A DNA stretch of 64,000 bases from Spirosoma rigui. GTDB lineage: Bacteria > Bacteroidota > Bacteroidia > Cytophagales > Spirosomataceae. Shown one piece after another: positions 25,555 through 34,346 of this stretch. The stretch lies in assembly GCF_002067135.1 (NCBI RefSeq), contig NZ_CP020105.1, positions 4,526,001-4,590,000 of the forward strand. Direction: 5' to 3'. Under the pieces are notes generated by a model, which saw only the letters and a program-made list of their open reading frames with translations, was not told where the DNA came from and made no database searches. How positions within the stretch are numbered: position 1 is the first letter of the stretch; each line of letters begins with the position of its first letter. The position numbers and the translations under genes are program-made.

Positions 25555-25841
25555 CGGGGAGAGAGGGCAGCCACATGCCATCGGCCACCGCACAATATTG
25601 CATAACCCGCCAGCCCCGTACAATGCCTATGTGACAAGCGGCTACGTCACGTCAGAAAAAAAAACCAACTTCGGGCCAAACGGCAGCTACCGTGTCCGAA
25701 ACTGAACGCAAAAGCGTCCATTTGCGGACAGTAGCCCGTTACCATCAAAGCACAAATCACTGATGATCAACCCAATAAAATACTGGTACGTCATTTGGGC
25801 AGGTATCGTCAGCGCTTAGTTTCTGTAAACACCGCGTACCT

Positions 25842-28268
25842 ATGCTACACAGTTATTTTATCATCGCCTGGCGAAATCTGGTCCGGAACAAAGCCTTTTC
25901 GACCATCAACATCGTCGGCTTGTCTATAGGACTGGCTACGTGCCTGCTTATCAGCCTGTTTGTGCTCGATGAGCTTAGTTATGACCGTTTCAATGAGAAG
26001 GCCGACCGGATTGTGCGGGTTTTTTTCCGGGGCTCCATGCAGGGCGGCAAGATGAACGAAGCGCACGTGATGCCGCCCGTGGCCCAAACCCTCAAAGCCG
26101 ACTACCCGGAAGTGCAGGAGGCCACGCGCCTGCGGTTGGGTGGCTCACCGTTCATCACCTACCACGATAAACGCTTTCGCGATCAGACGATCGCCTTTGT
26201 CGACTCGAATTTCTTCCAGGTATTTACGCTGCCCCTCATCCAGGGCGATGCCAAAACAGCTTTGGTCCGCCCGAATACGGCGGTTATCACCCAGGCATTG
26301 GCCCGTAAATATTTCGGTAACGATAACCCCTTGGGTAAGGTCCTGACGATTAACGACGAGAACGTATCGTATCAGGTTACCGGACTGATCGACAGGGTTC
26401 CTGCCAACTCGCACATCCGCCCCATTGATCTCTTCGTATCCATGACGAGCTTTCCGGAAGCTAAAGCCCCGTCGTGGATGACGTCGGAATTTTTCACCTA
26501 CCTGGTACTGCCAGAGGGTTACGACTACCGGCAGCTGGAGGCCAAGCTGCCGCAGGTGGTCGACAAATACATGGGCCCGCAAATTCAGCAGGCATTTGGT
26601 ATGAGCATGGCCCAGTTTCGCCAGAAAGGCAACGACCTGGGTCTGTTTCTGCAGCCACTCACCGCTATTCACCTGTTCTCCGATTTCACCTACGACCTCT
26701 CTCCGCCGGGCAACATCCAGTACGTCTACATCTTTGGGGCCATCGCACTGTTCATGCTGGTTATTGCCTGTATCAACTTCATGAACCTGTCAACGGCAGG
26801 AGCGTCCAAACGGGCAAAGGAAGTAGGCATTCGAAAAGTACTGGGCTCAGAGCGGCAGAGCCTGACGAGCCAGTTTCTGATCGAATCACTCCTGCTGACC
26901 GCCCTTGCCTTGGTACTCGCGGTTGGCATCGTCTACCTGGCGCTGCCAGCCTTCAATCAACTTGCAGGCAAATCACTGACGGTTAATTTTTCAGGTAATG
27001 CATGGCTCCTGCCGGGTCTCCTGGTGCTGGGTGCCCTGGTCGGCGTACTGGCGGGAAGCTACCCCGCTTTTTTCCTGTCATCGTTTAAACCCATTGCCGT
27101 CCTGAAAGGCACGAAGTTTTCCGGCGACAAGCGAAGCATTGGCCTGCGAAGCGGACTGGTAGTCGTGCAGTTTTTTATTTCCATCACCCTCATGATCGGT
27201 ACCACGGTGGTGTATCGACAGCTCAGTTATATCCAGAACAAGGAACTTGGCTATGAAAAAGAGCAGGTACTGGTGCTGCCGGAAACCTGGCTCCTGGGCA
27301 ATAAGGAAGAGGTATTCCGTAACCAGATCATGCAGGAACCCGGCGTGGTCAACGTGAGCACATCGGGCTATCTGCCCGCTGGCCCCAGCAATAACAACAA
27401 CTTCATGGTGTATGCCGAATCCAACACTACCCAACTCGTCAAAACGCTACGGTACGATGTTGACTACAGCTACATCCCGACGCTGGGTATACAGCTGGCC
27501 GCCGGACGCAATTTCTCCCGGGAATACGGCACCGATTCGTCGGGTGTCATCCTGAACGAGACGGCCGCCCGCACCCTGGGCTGGGCAAAAAACGCCCTGG
27601 GACATACCCTGAGCCGGGCCAACCAGGATGGCAAACAGACAACTTACCGGGTCATTGGCGTGGTGAAGGATTTCCATTTCAAATCGCTGCACGAACGCAT
27701 TTCACCCCTGGTCATGGTGCTGAGTAAAAACTCGGGAACGGTCATCGTAAAGGTGAAAACCAAAGATCTTCCGGGTCTGCTGGCCAACCTGAAAAAACAG
27801 TGGGACCAACTCGCCCCCGACGTTCCCTTTACCTACTCGTTTTTGAATGAGCGGTTCAATCAAACCTACCTGGCCGAACAGAAAATCGGGCAGATTCTGG
27901 GCCTGTTCGCTGGTCTGACCATTTTCGTCGCCTGTCTGGGCCTGTTCGGGCTGGCAACGTTCACGGCCGAGCAACGCACGAAAGAGATTGGCGTACGGAA
28001 AGTACTCGGGGCGTCTGTTGCCGGCATCGTGGGGCTGCTGTCGAAAGACTTCCTTAAACTCGTGGGAGTTGCCCTGTTGCTGGCGGTACCTGTAGCCTGG
28101 TACGTCATGAACCAGTGGCTGCAGGATTTCGCCTACAAGATTGATATGGAGTGGTGGATGTTCGTGCTGGCGGGGGCCCTCGCCGTCTCGATCGCCCTGC
28201 TGACGGTTAGTTACCAAAGTATCAAAGCCGCCCTGATGAACCCGGTAAAAAGTTTGAAAACGGACTAA
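25842..28268 (+). CDS. Double FtsX-type ABC transporter permease 4
   Basis: This 808-residue protein starts at 25842 (MLHSYFIIAWRNLVRNKAF). TM1 is about 20-42. The first FtsX core has KEVGIRKVLGSERQSLTSQF and the second has KEIGVRKVLGASVAGIVGLL. It ends NPVKSLKTD. It aligns best with permeases 2 and 3. The 287-base region upstream holds no gene and must contain its promoter and that of the divergent MacB-like gene. The gene is followed 4 bases later by a 27-bp perfect inverted repeat. Confidence 0.9.
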   Translation: MLHSYFIIAWRNLVRNKAFSTINIVGLSIGLATCLLISLFVLDELSYDRFNEKADRIVRVFFRGSMQGGKMNEAHVMPPVAQTLKADYPEVQEATRLRLGGSPFITYHDKRFRDQTIAFVDSNFFQVFTLPLIQGDAKTALVRPNTAVITQALARKYFGNDNPLGKVLTINDENVSYQVTGLIDRVPANSHIRPIDLFVSMTSFPEAKAPSWMTSEFFTYLVLPEGYDYRQLEAKLPQVVDKYMGPQIQQAFGMSMAQFRQKGNDLGLFLQPLTAIHLFSDFTYDLSPPGNIQYVYIFGAIALFMLVIACINFMNLSTAGASKRAKEVGIRKVLGSERQSLTSQFLIESLLLTALALVLAVGIVYLALPAFNQLAGKSLTVNFSGNAWLLPGLLVLGALVGVLAGSYPAFFLSSFKPIAVLKGTKFSGDKRSIGLRSGLVVVQFFISITLMIGTTVVYRQLSYIQNKELGYEKEQVLVLPETWLLGNKEEVFRNQIMQEPGVVNVSTSGYLPAGPSNNNNFMVYAESNTTQLVKTLRYDVDYSYIPTLGIQLAAGRNFSREYGTDSSGVILNETAARTLGWAKNALGHTLSRANQDGKQTTYRVIGVVKDFHFKSLHERISPLVMVLSKNSGTVIVKVKTKDLPGLLANLKKQWDQLAPDVPFTYSFLNERFNQTYLAEQKIGQILGLFAGLTIFVACLGLFGLATFTAEQRTKEIGVRKVLGASVAGIVGLLSKDFLKLVGVALLLAVPVAWYVMNQWLQDFAYKIDMEWWMFVLAGALAVSIALLTVSYQSIKAALMNPVKSLKTD

Positions 28269-28272
28269 CTGT

Positions 28273-28335
28273 GGTTGATGTTGCCCATACCGGCGGGCCG
28301 TGAAGGCTGGCCCGCCGGTATGGGCAACATCAACC
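28273..28335. repeat. Perfect 27-bp inverted repeat after permease 4
   Basis: The left arm 28273-28299 begins GGTTGATGTTGCCCATACC. It is the exact reverse complement of the right arm 28309-28335, with a nine-base loop. It starts 4 bases after the permease stop. The stem is much longer than a usual terminator and no T-run follows (AGTTTTGCC). It may end transcription, protect the mRNA 3' end, or be a mobile-repeat remnant. Confidence 0.9.
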
Positions 28336-28370
28336 AGTTTTGCCTAAATAACCAATTGCTGACCGGAAAC

Positions 28371-28390
28371 AGCCGCAACGGATTACGGCT
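28371..28390 (+). repeat. Leader hairpin before FtsX permease 5
   Basis: AGCCGCAA (28371-28378) pairs with TTACGGCT (28383-28390), with one mismatch, 20 bases before the ATG at 28410. It is a near copy of the element at 15479-15500 upstream of permease 1. Confidence 0.5.
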
Positions 28391-28409
28391 CCGCACCCAT
28401 ACACATACC

Positions 28410-30803
28410 ATGCTGCTCAACTACGTCAAAATATCCTTCCGAAACCTGGTCCGCAACAAAGCGTACACGACCATCAACGTGCTGGGGCTGGCACTGGGCA
28501 TGACCTGTGGCCTGCTCATTTTTACGCTCGTTACGTACCACCTGGGCTTTGATACGTTCCACGCGAACCGGGACCGGATCTACCGTTTCGTGACCGAACA
28601 AAAGCGCGAAACCGTCAGCTACGCAGCCAGCGTTCCGAGCCCGCTGGGCAAGGCCTTTCGGAACGACTATACTTTCGGGGAGAAAGTTGCCCGGATCGTC
28701 ACTGCCGACGATATTCTGGTCACCATCAGAGACGGGCAGACGGTCCGCAAGTTCAAAGAAGCGCAGGGCGTTGCCTTTTCGGAACCGGAGTATTTTGACA
28801 TTTTCAATTTTCCGCTGCTCAACGGTGACCCACAAACGGCCCTGACCGAACCGAACACCGCCATCCTCACCGAGCACATGGCGCGCAAATACTTCGGATC
28901 GGCCAACCCCATCAACAAAACCTTCCGGCTCGAGAACAAGATCGATTTCCGGGTCACCGGCGTCCTCAGGGACCTGCCCGCCAACACCGACCGGCAGACG
29001 GAAATTTTCGTGTCTTACGCATCGCTGAAGCAGTTCAACGAGTGGATGGCCAGCGACGACGCATGGGGCGGCATGTCGAGCGCCCTGCAGTGCTTTGTCC
29101 GGCTGCGGCCGGGGGTGTCGCCGGAGCAGGTCGAGCGGGTACTGCCTGCCTATGTGACGACGTACCGACCCACCAGTAAGAACGTACACCACTACCGCCT
29201 GCAACCGCTGGCCGATGTTCACTTCGACGCCCGGTACGGTGGCGTTATGACCCAAACGAACTTGTGGGTGCTGGGCCTAATCGGTCTGTTTCTGATCATC
29301 ACGGCCTGCGTCAACTTCATCAACCTGGCGACGGCCCAGGCCCTCAACCGCGCCCGGGAAGTTGGCGTTCGGAAAGCGCTGGGCAGCATCCGCAGCCAGC
29401 TCTTCTGGCAATTCATTGCCGAAACGGGACTCATCACCGTAGCGGCCATGGGACTGGCCTTGCTCGGGGCCCAGATAGCGCTGCCGTACGTGAATGAGTG
29501 GTTCCAGTCGCGGATGACTATCGACCTGCTCACAGACTGGCAGCTAACGGTATTCATTGCTTTGCTGATCGTGGTAGTTACGTTTCTCGCCGGTTCATAT
29601 CCCGGTCTTATCCTGGCCCGGTTTCAACCGGTTCTCGCTTTAAAAGGTAAACTATCCCAGCAGTCGATTGGCGGGTTCAACACGCGTCGGACACTGATTG
29701 TAACCCAGTTTGCCCTATCGCAGATGCTTATCATCGGCGTGATCATCATTGCCAACCAGATGCGGTACGCCCAACAGTCCAATCTGGGTTTCACCAAAGA
29801 TGCTGTCGTGATGGTGCCCATGGCGTCGGAGTCTTCCATTCAGACCCAGCGCACGATTCAGAACCGGTTTTCGGCGCTGGCCGGGGTCAAAGACGTATCG
29901 CTCTGCCAGGCAGCTCCCGCGTCGGATAACAACTGGAACACCTCCCCCCGCTACGACAACCGGCCCGAAGACGAGAACTTCGGTATCAACGTACGGGCCG
30001 CCGACGATCAGTACATTCCGTTGTTTGACCTTCAACTGGTTGCCGGCCGGAATATATACCCGGCCGATACGGCCCGGGAATTCATTGTCAACGAAACCTT
30101 CGCAAAAAAGCTTAACCTGGCCACCCCCCAGGCACTGCTCGGCAAAACCATCAGCCTGAACGGCGACCGGCTGAAAGGGCCCATTGTAGGGGTTGTCCGG
30201 GATTTTCACAATCTGTCGTTCCACGAGGATATCAGCGCCGTCTGCATCGCGTCGGCCATTGACCAGTATGGTAACTACGCGGTGAAAATCGACCTGGCGA
30301 CGGCCAAAGCGACGCTGGCGGGGCTGGCGAAAATATGGAGTGATGCCCACCCCGATCAGATTTTCGAGTATCAGTTTCTGGATGACCAGATTGCCGAGTT
30401 CTACGAAACCGAAGCGCTTATGCTGAAACTGATTCAGGCGTTTGCGGCCATCGCGATCTTCATTGGCTGCCTGGGTCTTTACGGACTGGTATCGTTCATG
30501 GCTGCCCAGAAGACGAAAGAGATCGGCATCCGGAAAGTACTCGGTAGCAGCACCGGCCAGATCGTCTGGATCTTTGCCTGGGAGTTCTCCCGCCTGATTT
30601 TAGTTGCGTTCGTCGTAGCCGCTCCCGTTGCCTGGTACGCCATGAACGCCTGGCTCAACAACTTTGAGTATAAAGTCGAACCGGGAATCGAGGTGTTTGC
30701 GCTGGCCATTGGCGGCACGTTCCTGATCGCCATGCTGACGGTTGGCTACCGGGCCATCAGCGCAGCCCTGCTGAATCCCGTCAAAGCGTTAAGGACGGAA
30801 TAA
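28410..30803 (+). CDS. Double FtsX-type ABC transporter permease 5
   Basis: This 797-residue protein starts at 28410 (MLLNYVKISFRNLVRNKAY). An upstream ATG at 28275 lies within the 27-bp inverted repeat and is rejected. TM1 is about 20-42. The first core has REVGVRKALGSIRSQLFWQF and the second KEIGIRKVLGSSTGQIVWIF. It ends NPVKALRTE. It shares more with permease 1 (for example LSQMLIIGVIIIANQM against LSQLLIIGTIIAYNQM) than with the adjacent permease 4, so the array mixes two subtypes. Its ATPase partner and cargo are unknown. Confidence 0.9.
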   Translation: MLLNYVKISFRNLVRNKAYTTINVLGLALGMTCGLLIFTLVTYHLGFDTFHANRDRIYRFVTEQKRETVSYAASVPSPLGKAFRNDYTFGEKVARIVTADDILVTIRDGQTVRKFKEAQGVAFSEPEYFDIFNFPLLNGDPQTALTEPNTAILTEHMARKYFGSANPINKTFRLENKIDFRVTGVLRDLPANTDRQTEIFVSYASLKQFNEWMASDDAWGGMSSALQCFVRLRPGVSPEQVERVLPAYVTTYRPTSKNVHHYRLQPLADVHFDARYGGVMTQTNLWVLGLIGLFLIITACVNFINLATAQALNRAREVGVRKALGSIRSQLFWQFIAETGLITVAAMGLALLGAQIALPYVNEWFQSRMTIDLLTDWQLTVFIALLIVVVTFLAGSYPGLILARFQPVLALKGKLSQQSIGGFNTRRTLIVTQFALSQMLIIGVIIIANQMRYAQQSNLGFTKDAVVMVPMASESSIQTQRTIQNRFSALAGVKDVSLCQAAPASDNNWNTSPRYDNRPEDENFGINVRAADDQYIPLFDLQLVAGRNIYPADTAREFIVNETFAKKLNLATPQALLGKTISLNGDRLKGPIVGVVRDFHNLSFHEDISAVCIASAIDQYGNYAVKIDLATAKATLAGLAKIWSDAHPDQIFEYQFLDDQIAEFYETEALMLKLIQAFAAIAIFIGCLGLYGLVSFMAAQKTKEIGIRKVLGSSTGQIVWIFAWEFSRLILVAFVVAAPVAWYAMNAWLNNFEYKVEPGIEVFALAIGGTFLIAMLTVGYRAISAALLNPVKALRTE

Positions 30804-30818
30804 GTTCAGGGAGGGAGG

Positions 30819-30892
30819 AACGGGAAGACCGGGCGTGAACTGGCTGGTTTGAGGCCGCAGTTTCCCCTACCCTTTTGCCTTCTCTTCCCGTT
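30819..30892. terminator. Inverted repeat after permease 5, possible terminator
   Basis: AACGGGAAGA (30819-30828) pairs exactly with TCTTCCCGTT (30883-30892) across a 54-base interior. The purine-rich left side and pyrimidine-rich right side resemble the element at 61-139. The long loop makes simple termination less certain. Confidence 0.4.
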
Positions 30893-31035
30893 TAACTTAG
30901 TCGTACGCTCATTTATTTAACGAAAAGCCATTCTATCGAATGAAATAGAAAAATAGGCACGATAGTTGATCCGTATTAAGCGATTGACACGAGTCGTTTA
31001 GTACCCATATCCTCTCTTGCTAAATTCTATTTTTT

Positions 31036-31452
31036 ATGATTCGCTACATTAATAATGAAGATGTTTATTATTCTCTGGACGACGTAACAAAATGGTTAAA
31101 GCGCCAGAACTTACTAACCAGCACGGAAGCGCATTTTTTCACGACCCGATGCCGGGCGCACGTAATCTCGAAACTTGCTGACGCCTACAATCAGCAGTGT
31201 ATTTATCAACACCTGGAGCCTATTGTCCTGCCGTTGAATGACTATTTCATCCACTGGATCGTCTGGGCCAAACTCTTGATTTTGCTACCCGAAACGGTAC
31301 GCACGCATCGTAAAGTTGAGCAGATCAGCCTGTTGCTGGACAATCCCGAAACCGTTTACGTGCGCTCCAGCCTGCGGGGTAATATTAACCTGGTACGTAT
31401 CGACGTCAATAATTTGTTTTATACCGCGAACAGTACCGGTGCCTATGCCTGA
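31036..31452 (+). CDS. Unrecognised 138-residue protein
   Basis: The start at 31036 follows an AT-rich leader. The protein is soluble and predicted largely helical (VTKWLKRQNLLTSTEAHFF; RAHVISKLADAYNQQCIY), with one hydrophobic stretch near 75-90 (HWIVWAKLLILLPE). There is no signal peptide and I recognise no family. The first ~100 codons use more A/T than the neighbours, a mild hint of different origin or of weak expression. It is followed by a good terminator at 31519 and stands alone. Confidence 0.6.
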   Translation: MIRYINNEDVYYSLDDVTKWLKRQNLLTSTEAHFFTTRCRAHVISKLADAYNQQCIYQHLEPIVLPLNDYFIHWIVWAKLLILLPETVRTHRKVEQISLLLDNPETVYVRSSLRGNINLVRIDVNNLFYTANSTGAYA

Positions 31453-31518
31453 GGCTAGCCAAACCGGTTCCTTCGCCCGATTATAAGCTATCCCGTTGGC
31501 CAGCCCAACCGACCTTAC

Positions 31519-31563
31519 GGCCCGGTCATCTACGCATCAGCACGCAGATGACCGGGCCTTTTT
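31519..31563 (+). terminator. Intrinsic terminator after the 31036 gene
   Basis: GGCCCGGTCATCT (31519-31531) pairs perfectly with AGATGACCGGGCC (31546-31558) and is followed by TTTTT (31559-31563). It begins 66 bases after the stop codon. The remaining bases up to the gene at 31797 hold nothing I can identify. Confidence 0.9.
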
Positions 31564-31796
31564 GTGACGTAGCCTGCCAGCCGGGCGCCAGTTCATCGAA
31601 CCGTTTTACGGTACGCCTTACTCCCAGGTACCGACGCGCCAGAGCGAATAACCCTTCGAATGTTCTGATCGCTGGCACTGGCCGTCAGTAGAGAAAAACC
31701 CCGGCGTATTCTGAAGGATTGTTAACCTGTGGGCCGTTTAGGGGTTATCCTCCTGAACAACTCATTTGTGACTCCCTTTTAGACGACTGACTACGT

Positions 31797-32651
31797 ATGG
31801 CAATGACAACAGACCCGGTCTGGTTTATCACCGGATGCTCAACAGGTTTTGGGCGGGAATTAGCGAAGTTAATTTTGGGCAGGGGCTGGAATGCAGTGAT
31901 CACCGCCCGAAACGTGGACCAGATACGGGACCTGACAGAAGGCTATCCGGACACTGCCCTGGCAATTGCCCTTGACGTTACGCAAAACGATCAGATAACA
32001 GCCGCCGTAGCCAAAGCGCAGGAAACGTTCGGTAAGATCGACGTGCTGGTGAACAACGCAGGCTACGGTTATTTCAGCAGCATTGAAGAGGGCGAAGACG
32101 CTAAAATCAGGGCACAGTTTGATACAAACTTCTTCGGGCTGGTCAACATGATCCAGGCCGTATTGCCCGGTATGCGGCAGCAGCGCCGTGGCCACATCAT
32201 TAACTTCTCATCCATTGGTGGCCTGGTTGGGTTCACCGCCACTGGGTTTTACCACGCCACCAAATTCGCCGTCGAAGGTTTGTCGGAGTCCCTCTCGAAA
32301 GAAGTAGGGCCGCTGGGCATCAGGGTGCTGGTCGTTGAGCCGGGCCCGTTCCGTACCGACTGGGCGGGGCGCTCCACCTCCCGAACGCCCGTGACGATTG
32401 ACGACTACCGGGAGAGTGTGGGGAAACGGATGGATGCCAGTCTTGCAGGCAGCGGCAAACAGAAGGGCGATCCCGTCAGAGGGTGCGAAGCCATTATCGA
32501 AGCCGTTGAACGCGATACCCCACACCTGCGGCTGCTGCTGGGGGAGATGGCTTACAAACTGGCAACCGAAAAAGTAGACGCCATGCGTGTCAACTTTGAA
32601 GCGCTGAAAACGGTATCGCTGGGCGCCGACTTCCCCGACGACGAACAATAG
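31797..32651 (+). CDS. Short-chain dehydrogenase/reductase
   Basis: This 284-residue classical SDR has the nucleotide-binding TGCSTGFG (12-19), NNAG (86-89), the catalytic Ser pair near 138-139 and YHATK (Tyr152, Lys156). The Arg of ITARN after beta-2 points to NADP(H) preference. The substrate cannot be told from sequence; many close Bacteroidota homologues are simply annotated as SDR oxidoreductases. It is cytoplasmic. It converges with the aldolase gene, and an inverted repeat lies between the two. Confidence 0.92.
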   Translation: MAMTTDPVWFITGCSTGFGRELAKLILGRGWNAVITARNVDQIRDLTEGYPDTALAIALDVTQNDQITAAVAKAQETFGKIDVLVNNAGYGYFSSIEEGEDAKIRAQFDTNFFGLVNMIQAVLPGMRQQRRGHIINFSSIGGLVGFTATGFYHATKFAVEGLSESLSKEVGPLGIRVLVVEPGPFRTDWAGRSTSRTPVTIDDYRESVGKRMDASLAGSGKQKGDPVRGCEAIIEAVERDTPHLRLLLGEMAYKLATEKVDAMRVNFEALKTVSLGADFPDDEQ

Positions 32652-32676
32652 AACGGCTCGCCCACCATACTGGCAG

Positions 32677-32739
32677 TTATCCCCGGTAGTCGCTGCGACT
32701 TGATAGAAGGTACCGTCACGTAGCGACTACCCGGGATAA
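32677..32739. terminator. Near-perfect inverted repeat between convergent SDR and aldolase genes
   Basis: TTATCCCCGGTAGTCGCT (32677-32694) matches the reverse complement of AGCGACTACCCGGGATAA (32722-32739) except at one position, with a 27-base loop. Its place between two convergent stops suits a shared terminator. Confidence 0.55.
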
Positions 32740-32748
32740 TATCCGGTA

Positions 32749-33513
32749 TCAACCGGCTAAACCGGCCCTGAAAGCCTCCACCACTTTTCCGGCCCCGCTC
32801 CACACGAAAAACGTGTCGGTGCCGACGGCAACGAACCGGGTGCCGCTGGCAAGCTCCGCCGGGAGCCGGTCGGCCTGTTGCATGAACAGGCCCACGGGTA
32901 TGCCTTTCTGCACACACGCTGCTTTGACCCTGGCGATAGCCGCCTGAACGGAATCACTGAACACATCACCCAGCCGATTCATACTCCCGGATAAATCATA
33001 GGGCCCGATGAATACCCCGTCGATACCGTCGACGGCGAGTATCTCGTCCAGGTTATGGACGGCCTGTTGGTGTTCGATCTGAATGATGACGGCAACGGAC
33101 TGATTCGCCCGCTGGATGTAGTCCATAAAATGCAGCCCGTAGTCATGGGCCCGGGCAATCCCCACACTCCGGTTTCCCACCGGCGGGTAGCGCGCTGAGG
33201 CAACGGCTTCCCGAGCCTCGGGACCCGAGTTCACCAGCGGAACAATGATTCCATCGGCCCCGATGTCCAGCGCCTGTTTGATGAGCACAGGATTGTTTTC
33301 GGCAACCCGGATGAGGGTATTGCAATCGGTCTTCACCGCCTGAATCATCCGCTGCGCATCGCCGATGGACAAAGGTCCGTGTTCCATGTCGATGAAGAGC
33401 CAGTCGAACCCAATCAGCGAAAGGAGTTCGCTGAGTTCCGGGGAAGGTAGGGAGACGATGGTGCCGAGCAGGGGCCGTGGCTCCCGAAGCTTTTCGATAA
33501 ACGTCGTTTTCAT
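32749..33513 (-). CDS. HpcH/HpaI-type class II aldolase
   Basis: This 254-residue protein starts at 33513 (MKTTFIEKLREPRPLLG). It shows the family pattern of 2-keto-3-deoxy-sugar-acid aldolases: GFDWLFIDMEHGPLSIGDAQ, then IIQIEHQQAVHNLDEIL with the metal-binding Glu, then GIDGVFIGPYDLSGSM. These enzymes reversibly cleave 4-hydroxy-2-oxoacids to pyruvate and an aldehyde. The real substrate (4-hydroxy-2-oxoheptanedioate, 2-dehydro-3-deoxyglucarate, rhamnonate-type) is not clear. It is cytoplasmic. The gene is monocistronic and divergent from a globin gene. Confidence 0.92.
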   Translation of the reverse strand: MKTTFIEKLREPRPLLGTIVSLPSPELSELLSLIGFDWLFIDMEHGPLSIGDAQRMIQAVKTDCNTLIRVAENNPVLIKQALDIGADGIIVPLVNSGPEAREAVASARYPPVGNRSVGIARAHDYGLHFMDYIQRANQSVAVIIQIEHQQAVHNLDEILAVDGIDGVFIGPYDLSGSMNRLGDVFSDSVQAAIARVKAACVQKGIPVGLFMQQADRLPAELASGTRFVAVGTDTFFVWSGAGKVVEAFRAGLAG

Positions 33514-33826
33514 ATCGCCAATGTAGCCACAAACGGCACGAAATTCACCCGGCCGCCACCTACGCTGGATTTGCGGCAACCTGACCGGTCCCTTCCGGCT
33601 CCCGCACGTGCAATCAGAAGCCCTACGCCGGTACTGACCACCTACCTTTAAGACGCCGGAAGCAAACCGAAGCCCGGGTGCCCTGCGGGCGGGGCTCCCG
33701 GCATGCTATTCCCGCAAAATGTCCCGGATTTGACAGCATATGTCCCCAAACAAACAGGTTGCCCGCTCAACCGGAGCGACCTTTACCAACGTAAATCCCA
33801 TCTATCCACACCTCAACTTTTTTTCC
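33514..33826. other. Gene-free divergent region between aldolase and globin
   Basis: This 313-base region must hold two outward promoters. An in-frame extension of the globin reading frame to 33740 exists but adds no globin sequence. No clear TAnnTTTG element, hairpin or repeat was recognised. Confidence 0.4.
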
Positions 33827-34258
33827 ATGACCCCTATGCAACTGGCGGCCATCAAAAGCTCCTGGGCCCTGGCCGTGCCCCACGCCGACGCCGTTGGCAA
33901 AGCATTTTATGCTAACCTGTTCACGATCGATGCCACACTCCGCCCCATGTTTGCCGACGACATCAACGGTCAATCCGGCAAGTTTGTAGCCATGGTAACG
34001 CGCCTGGTGAACCACCTCGACGATGCCGATACCGTTACACGGGAGATAACAGGCCTCGCCCAGCGACATACCCACTACGGAGTGCGTCCCGCCCATTACA
34101 CCACGGCGGGACAGGCGCTGGTCCAGACGCTGAGCGACGGGCTGGGTGAACACTGGACCCCGCCGGTGCAGGAAGCCTGGGGCGCGTTGTACCAGACAAT
34201 TGCGTCGGCCATGATCTCGATTGGAGCAGCGGAGCAACACGGACAGGTAGCGGACTAA
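33827..34258 (+). CDS. Single-domain globin
   Basis: This 143-residue protein starts at 33827 (MTPMQLAAIKSSWALA), which matches where a globin A helix begins; the ATG at 33740 would add 29 unrelated residues. The F-helix segment AQRHTHYGVRPAHY carries His81 at the proximal F8 position, and the H helix (AWGALYQTIASAM) is present. It has the length of flavohaemoglobin-type single-domain globins without the reductase. Such proteins bind O2 or NO, often in NO detoxification. It is the third globin fold in the window, 22 kb from the NOS operon. No partner reductase is adjacent. Confidence 0.88.
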   Translation: MTPMQLAAIKSSWALAVPHADAVGKAFYANLFTIDATLRPMFADDINGQSGKFVAMVTRLVNHLDDADTVTREITGLAQRHTHYGVRPAHYTTAGQALVQTLSDGLGEHWTPPVQEAWGALYQTIASAMISIGAAEQHGQVAD

Positions 34259-34279
34259 TCACGACGGCATCGGCCTTAC

Positions 34280-34332
34280 AACGAAGCGACGGCTTTACCC
34301 CGGGGTTAGCGGGATAAAGCCGTCGCTTCGTT
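34280..34332. terminator. Bidirectional terminator between globin and isomerase genes
   Basis: AACGAAGCGACGGCTTTA (34280-34297) pairs perfectly with TAAAGCCGTCGCTTCGTT (34315-34332), loop of 17 bases. It lies between convergent genes 22 bases after the globin stop and 15 before the isomerase stop. Confidence 0.88.
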
Positions 34333-34346
34333 TATACGCTGGCTTA

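Noticed and set aside
28275..28409. N-terminal extension of permease 5 from the ATG at 28275
   Set aside because: It would translate the 27-bp inverted repeat and adds no permease sequence. The start at 28410 aligns with the sister proteins.
31036..31452. Possible toxin or antitoxin gene
   Set aside because: No partner gene is adjacent and no toxin fold is recognised, so the idea has no support.
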